A DNA stretch of 64,000 nucleotides, taken from assembly GCF_042677205.1 (NCBI RefSeq), contig NZ_JBHTIU010000013.1, positions 8,392-72,391 of the forward strand, written 5' to 3'. This DNA is from Paenibacillus_L residui. GTDB taxonomy: Bacteria; Bacillota; Bacilli; Paenibacillales; NBRC-103111. Position numbers and translations under genes: made by a program. The notes below the pieces were generated by a model. The model searched no databases. It saw only the letters and a list, made by a program, of their open reading frames with translations, and was not told the origin of the DNA. Below, piece by piece: positions 63,060 to 64,000 of this stretch. Positions within the stretch are counted from its first letter, which is position 1; every line of letters starts with the position of its first letter.

Positions 63060-63614
63060 TCACTCGTTCATCTGATTTTGCGATTCCGGGCGAACCCATG
63101 AGGTTTCGAGGGCTTCCCGAAGGACCCGGGCAAGAAATTGAAGCTCCTGGTCGTCGTATTTCTGCAGAAATTGGACGACGCCGATTTTCATCTGTCTATG
63201 CAGAGCCTGATGGAGATGAAAAATCTCCTTTCCGAGGGGGGTCGTCTTGAACAGGATTTCTTTTTTATTGTGGGGGAGGAATTCCTTCCGGATTAAATTT
63301 TTGGCGGCTAGTCTCCGTGTAATTTTGGATACCGTTCCCTTGAATATCCCGAAATGCTTCGAAATGGTGATGCCATTCACCGGCTCTAACTGACCAACGG
63401 CATCGAGCACGTGCAGCTCCATAAGCGTCATATCCTGCAGCAGCTCGGTAGCGGCAGGATTGCCGCAGTTCTGTACCATCCACTGTCTCTCTTCATCATC
63501 CTCGGCTTCCGCCCTCTGTTTGATTTGACCGACCAGTCCCATGATCGTTTCAATCAAGGCTGCGCTGTCCTGTTTGTTCTCCAAGTGAGCACGGTTATCT
63601 GCTGTGTGAGTCAT
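63060..63614 (-). CDS. MarR-family transcriptional regulator
   Basis: This 184-residue regulator has a long N-terminal helical region and a winged helix around LMELHVLDAVGQLEPVNGITISKHFGIFKGTVSKITRRLAAKNLIRKEF. The wing carries basic residues PHNKKEILFKTT. AAAGGAG precedes the ATG. No clear target gene is adjacent, and the upstream AT-rich TTTAAAGTATTACGTTTAA (63627-63645) is a possible operator. Confidence 0.88.
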   Translation of the reverse strand: MTHTADNRAHLENKQDSAALIETIMGLVGQIKQRAEAEDDEERQWMVQNCGNPAATELLQDMTLMELHVLDAVGQLEPVNGITISKHFGIFKGTVSKITRRLAAKNLIRKEFLPHNKKEILFKTTPLGKEIFHLHQALHRQMKIGVVQFLQKYDDQELQFLARVLREALETSWVRPESQNQMNE

Positions 63615-63645
63615 GGAATTATCTCCTTTAAAGTATTACGTTTAA

Positions 63646-63943
63646 GTGGATGGATTCCCTACAGTTAGTTTGCTCCTCTGGGGCGAAAGTCGGTAACTAC
63701 CTTGAAAATCCGTCTATTTTACCGTCTGCAGGCATCGTTGCAAGCGGAGCGGCACGTCTATCTGTATTTTGTACAGGTAGATTCAAGCGAATGGGTGAAA
63801 ATGATCAAACTAACTGGATAAACTACAGTTAAAATGGGCAACTGTGGGCGAAGCGGCTGTTTTGGCGCAAACTAACTGTAGGTTTTCCAGTTAGTTTCCA
63901 TATTTCTTCCGAATACAGAAATCTAACTGTATGTAATCCATCC
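63646..63943. repeat. Nested inverted-repeat element
   Basis: Four copies of a CTACAGTTAGTTTGC-type motif occur. The left end GGATGGATTCCCTACAGTTAG (63648 on) is inverted at 63918-63943 (GGATGGATTACATACAGTTAG on the minus strand). An inner copy AAACTAACTGGATAAACTAC (63808 on) is inverted at 63867-63898. A hairpin TCTATCTGTA/TACAGGTAGA lies at 63757-63781. No open frame is convincing. The bases to 64000 show nothing else. Confidence 0.7.
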
Positions 63944-64000
63944 CTCTGGTTTTTAGGGTTATTCTCACGCAAGATCATTCATTCGCAGGATTTCGACCTC

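Overview
The window looks like a chromosomal segment of a Paenibacillus-type Firmicute. This rests on strong GGAGG ribosome sites, YesM/YesN-type kinase and AraC-regulator pairs next to CUT1 sugar transporters, very large secreted polysaccharide-acting proteins, a FIMAH C-terminal domain, PdaA and a cydABDC operon. I saw no rRNA, tRNA, prophage, integrase or transposase. No searches were run: family names come from motifs read by eye.

Layout. 1-12.8 kb is a polysaccharide-use locus: the tail of an upstream gene, a 1712-residue heparinase II/III-like protein behind a good CcpA cre site, then two permeases, a binding lipoprotein, a YesM kinase and an AraC regulator in one direction. 13.3-14.2 kb is a NodB deacetylase on the minus strand. 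14.4-17.8 kb is a quinone/electrophile-stress cluster resembling the Bacillus MhqR regulon (MarR repressor, DoxX, ring-cleaving dioxygenase, hydrolase, flavin reductase) with two near-identical operators. 17.8-21.8 kb is a TetR repressor plus a self-sufficient CYP102A-type P450, with two copies of a Bm3R1-like operator. 22.3-26.5 kb carries pdaA, an orphan sugar-binding lipoprotein and a DHA2 exporter. 26.7-27.8 kb encodes an unusual regulator: an ArsR-type winged helix fused to a GyrB-like ATPase domain that lacks the catalytic glutamate.

28-38.5 kb carries a DppA-type D-aminopeptidase, a complex sensor kinase broken by an internal deletion, a TIM-barrel/DUF4127 pair, a histidine phosphatase, a GNAT enzyme, an AT-rich shikimate-kinase-like gene, a repeat-rich scar with the end of an ABC exporter, and an M14 carboxypeptidase. 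38.7-52 kb is a second carbohydrate locus: a beta-helix tailspike-like protein, a DUF4091 protein, a CBM9-like protein, a second kinase/regulator pair, an LplB-type permease, a binding-protein remnant (the partner permease is missing) and a large beta-propeller protein. 52.3-58.3 kb is cydABDC behind a Rex/Fnr-type palindrome. 58.4-64 kb holds a methyltransferase, a lipase-like hydrolase, an AT-rich nucleotidyltransferase, a MerR/old-yellow-enzyme operon, a MarR regulator and an inverted-repeat element.

Two themes stand out. First, short non-coding repeat families occupy the larger intergenic gaps (5.9 and 21.8 kb; 13.0 and 36.5-36.9 kb; 63.6-63.9 kb). Second, several genes are cleanly truncated (7TM kinase, transporter operon, ABC exporter), which points to local deletions or to assembly collapse.
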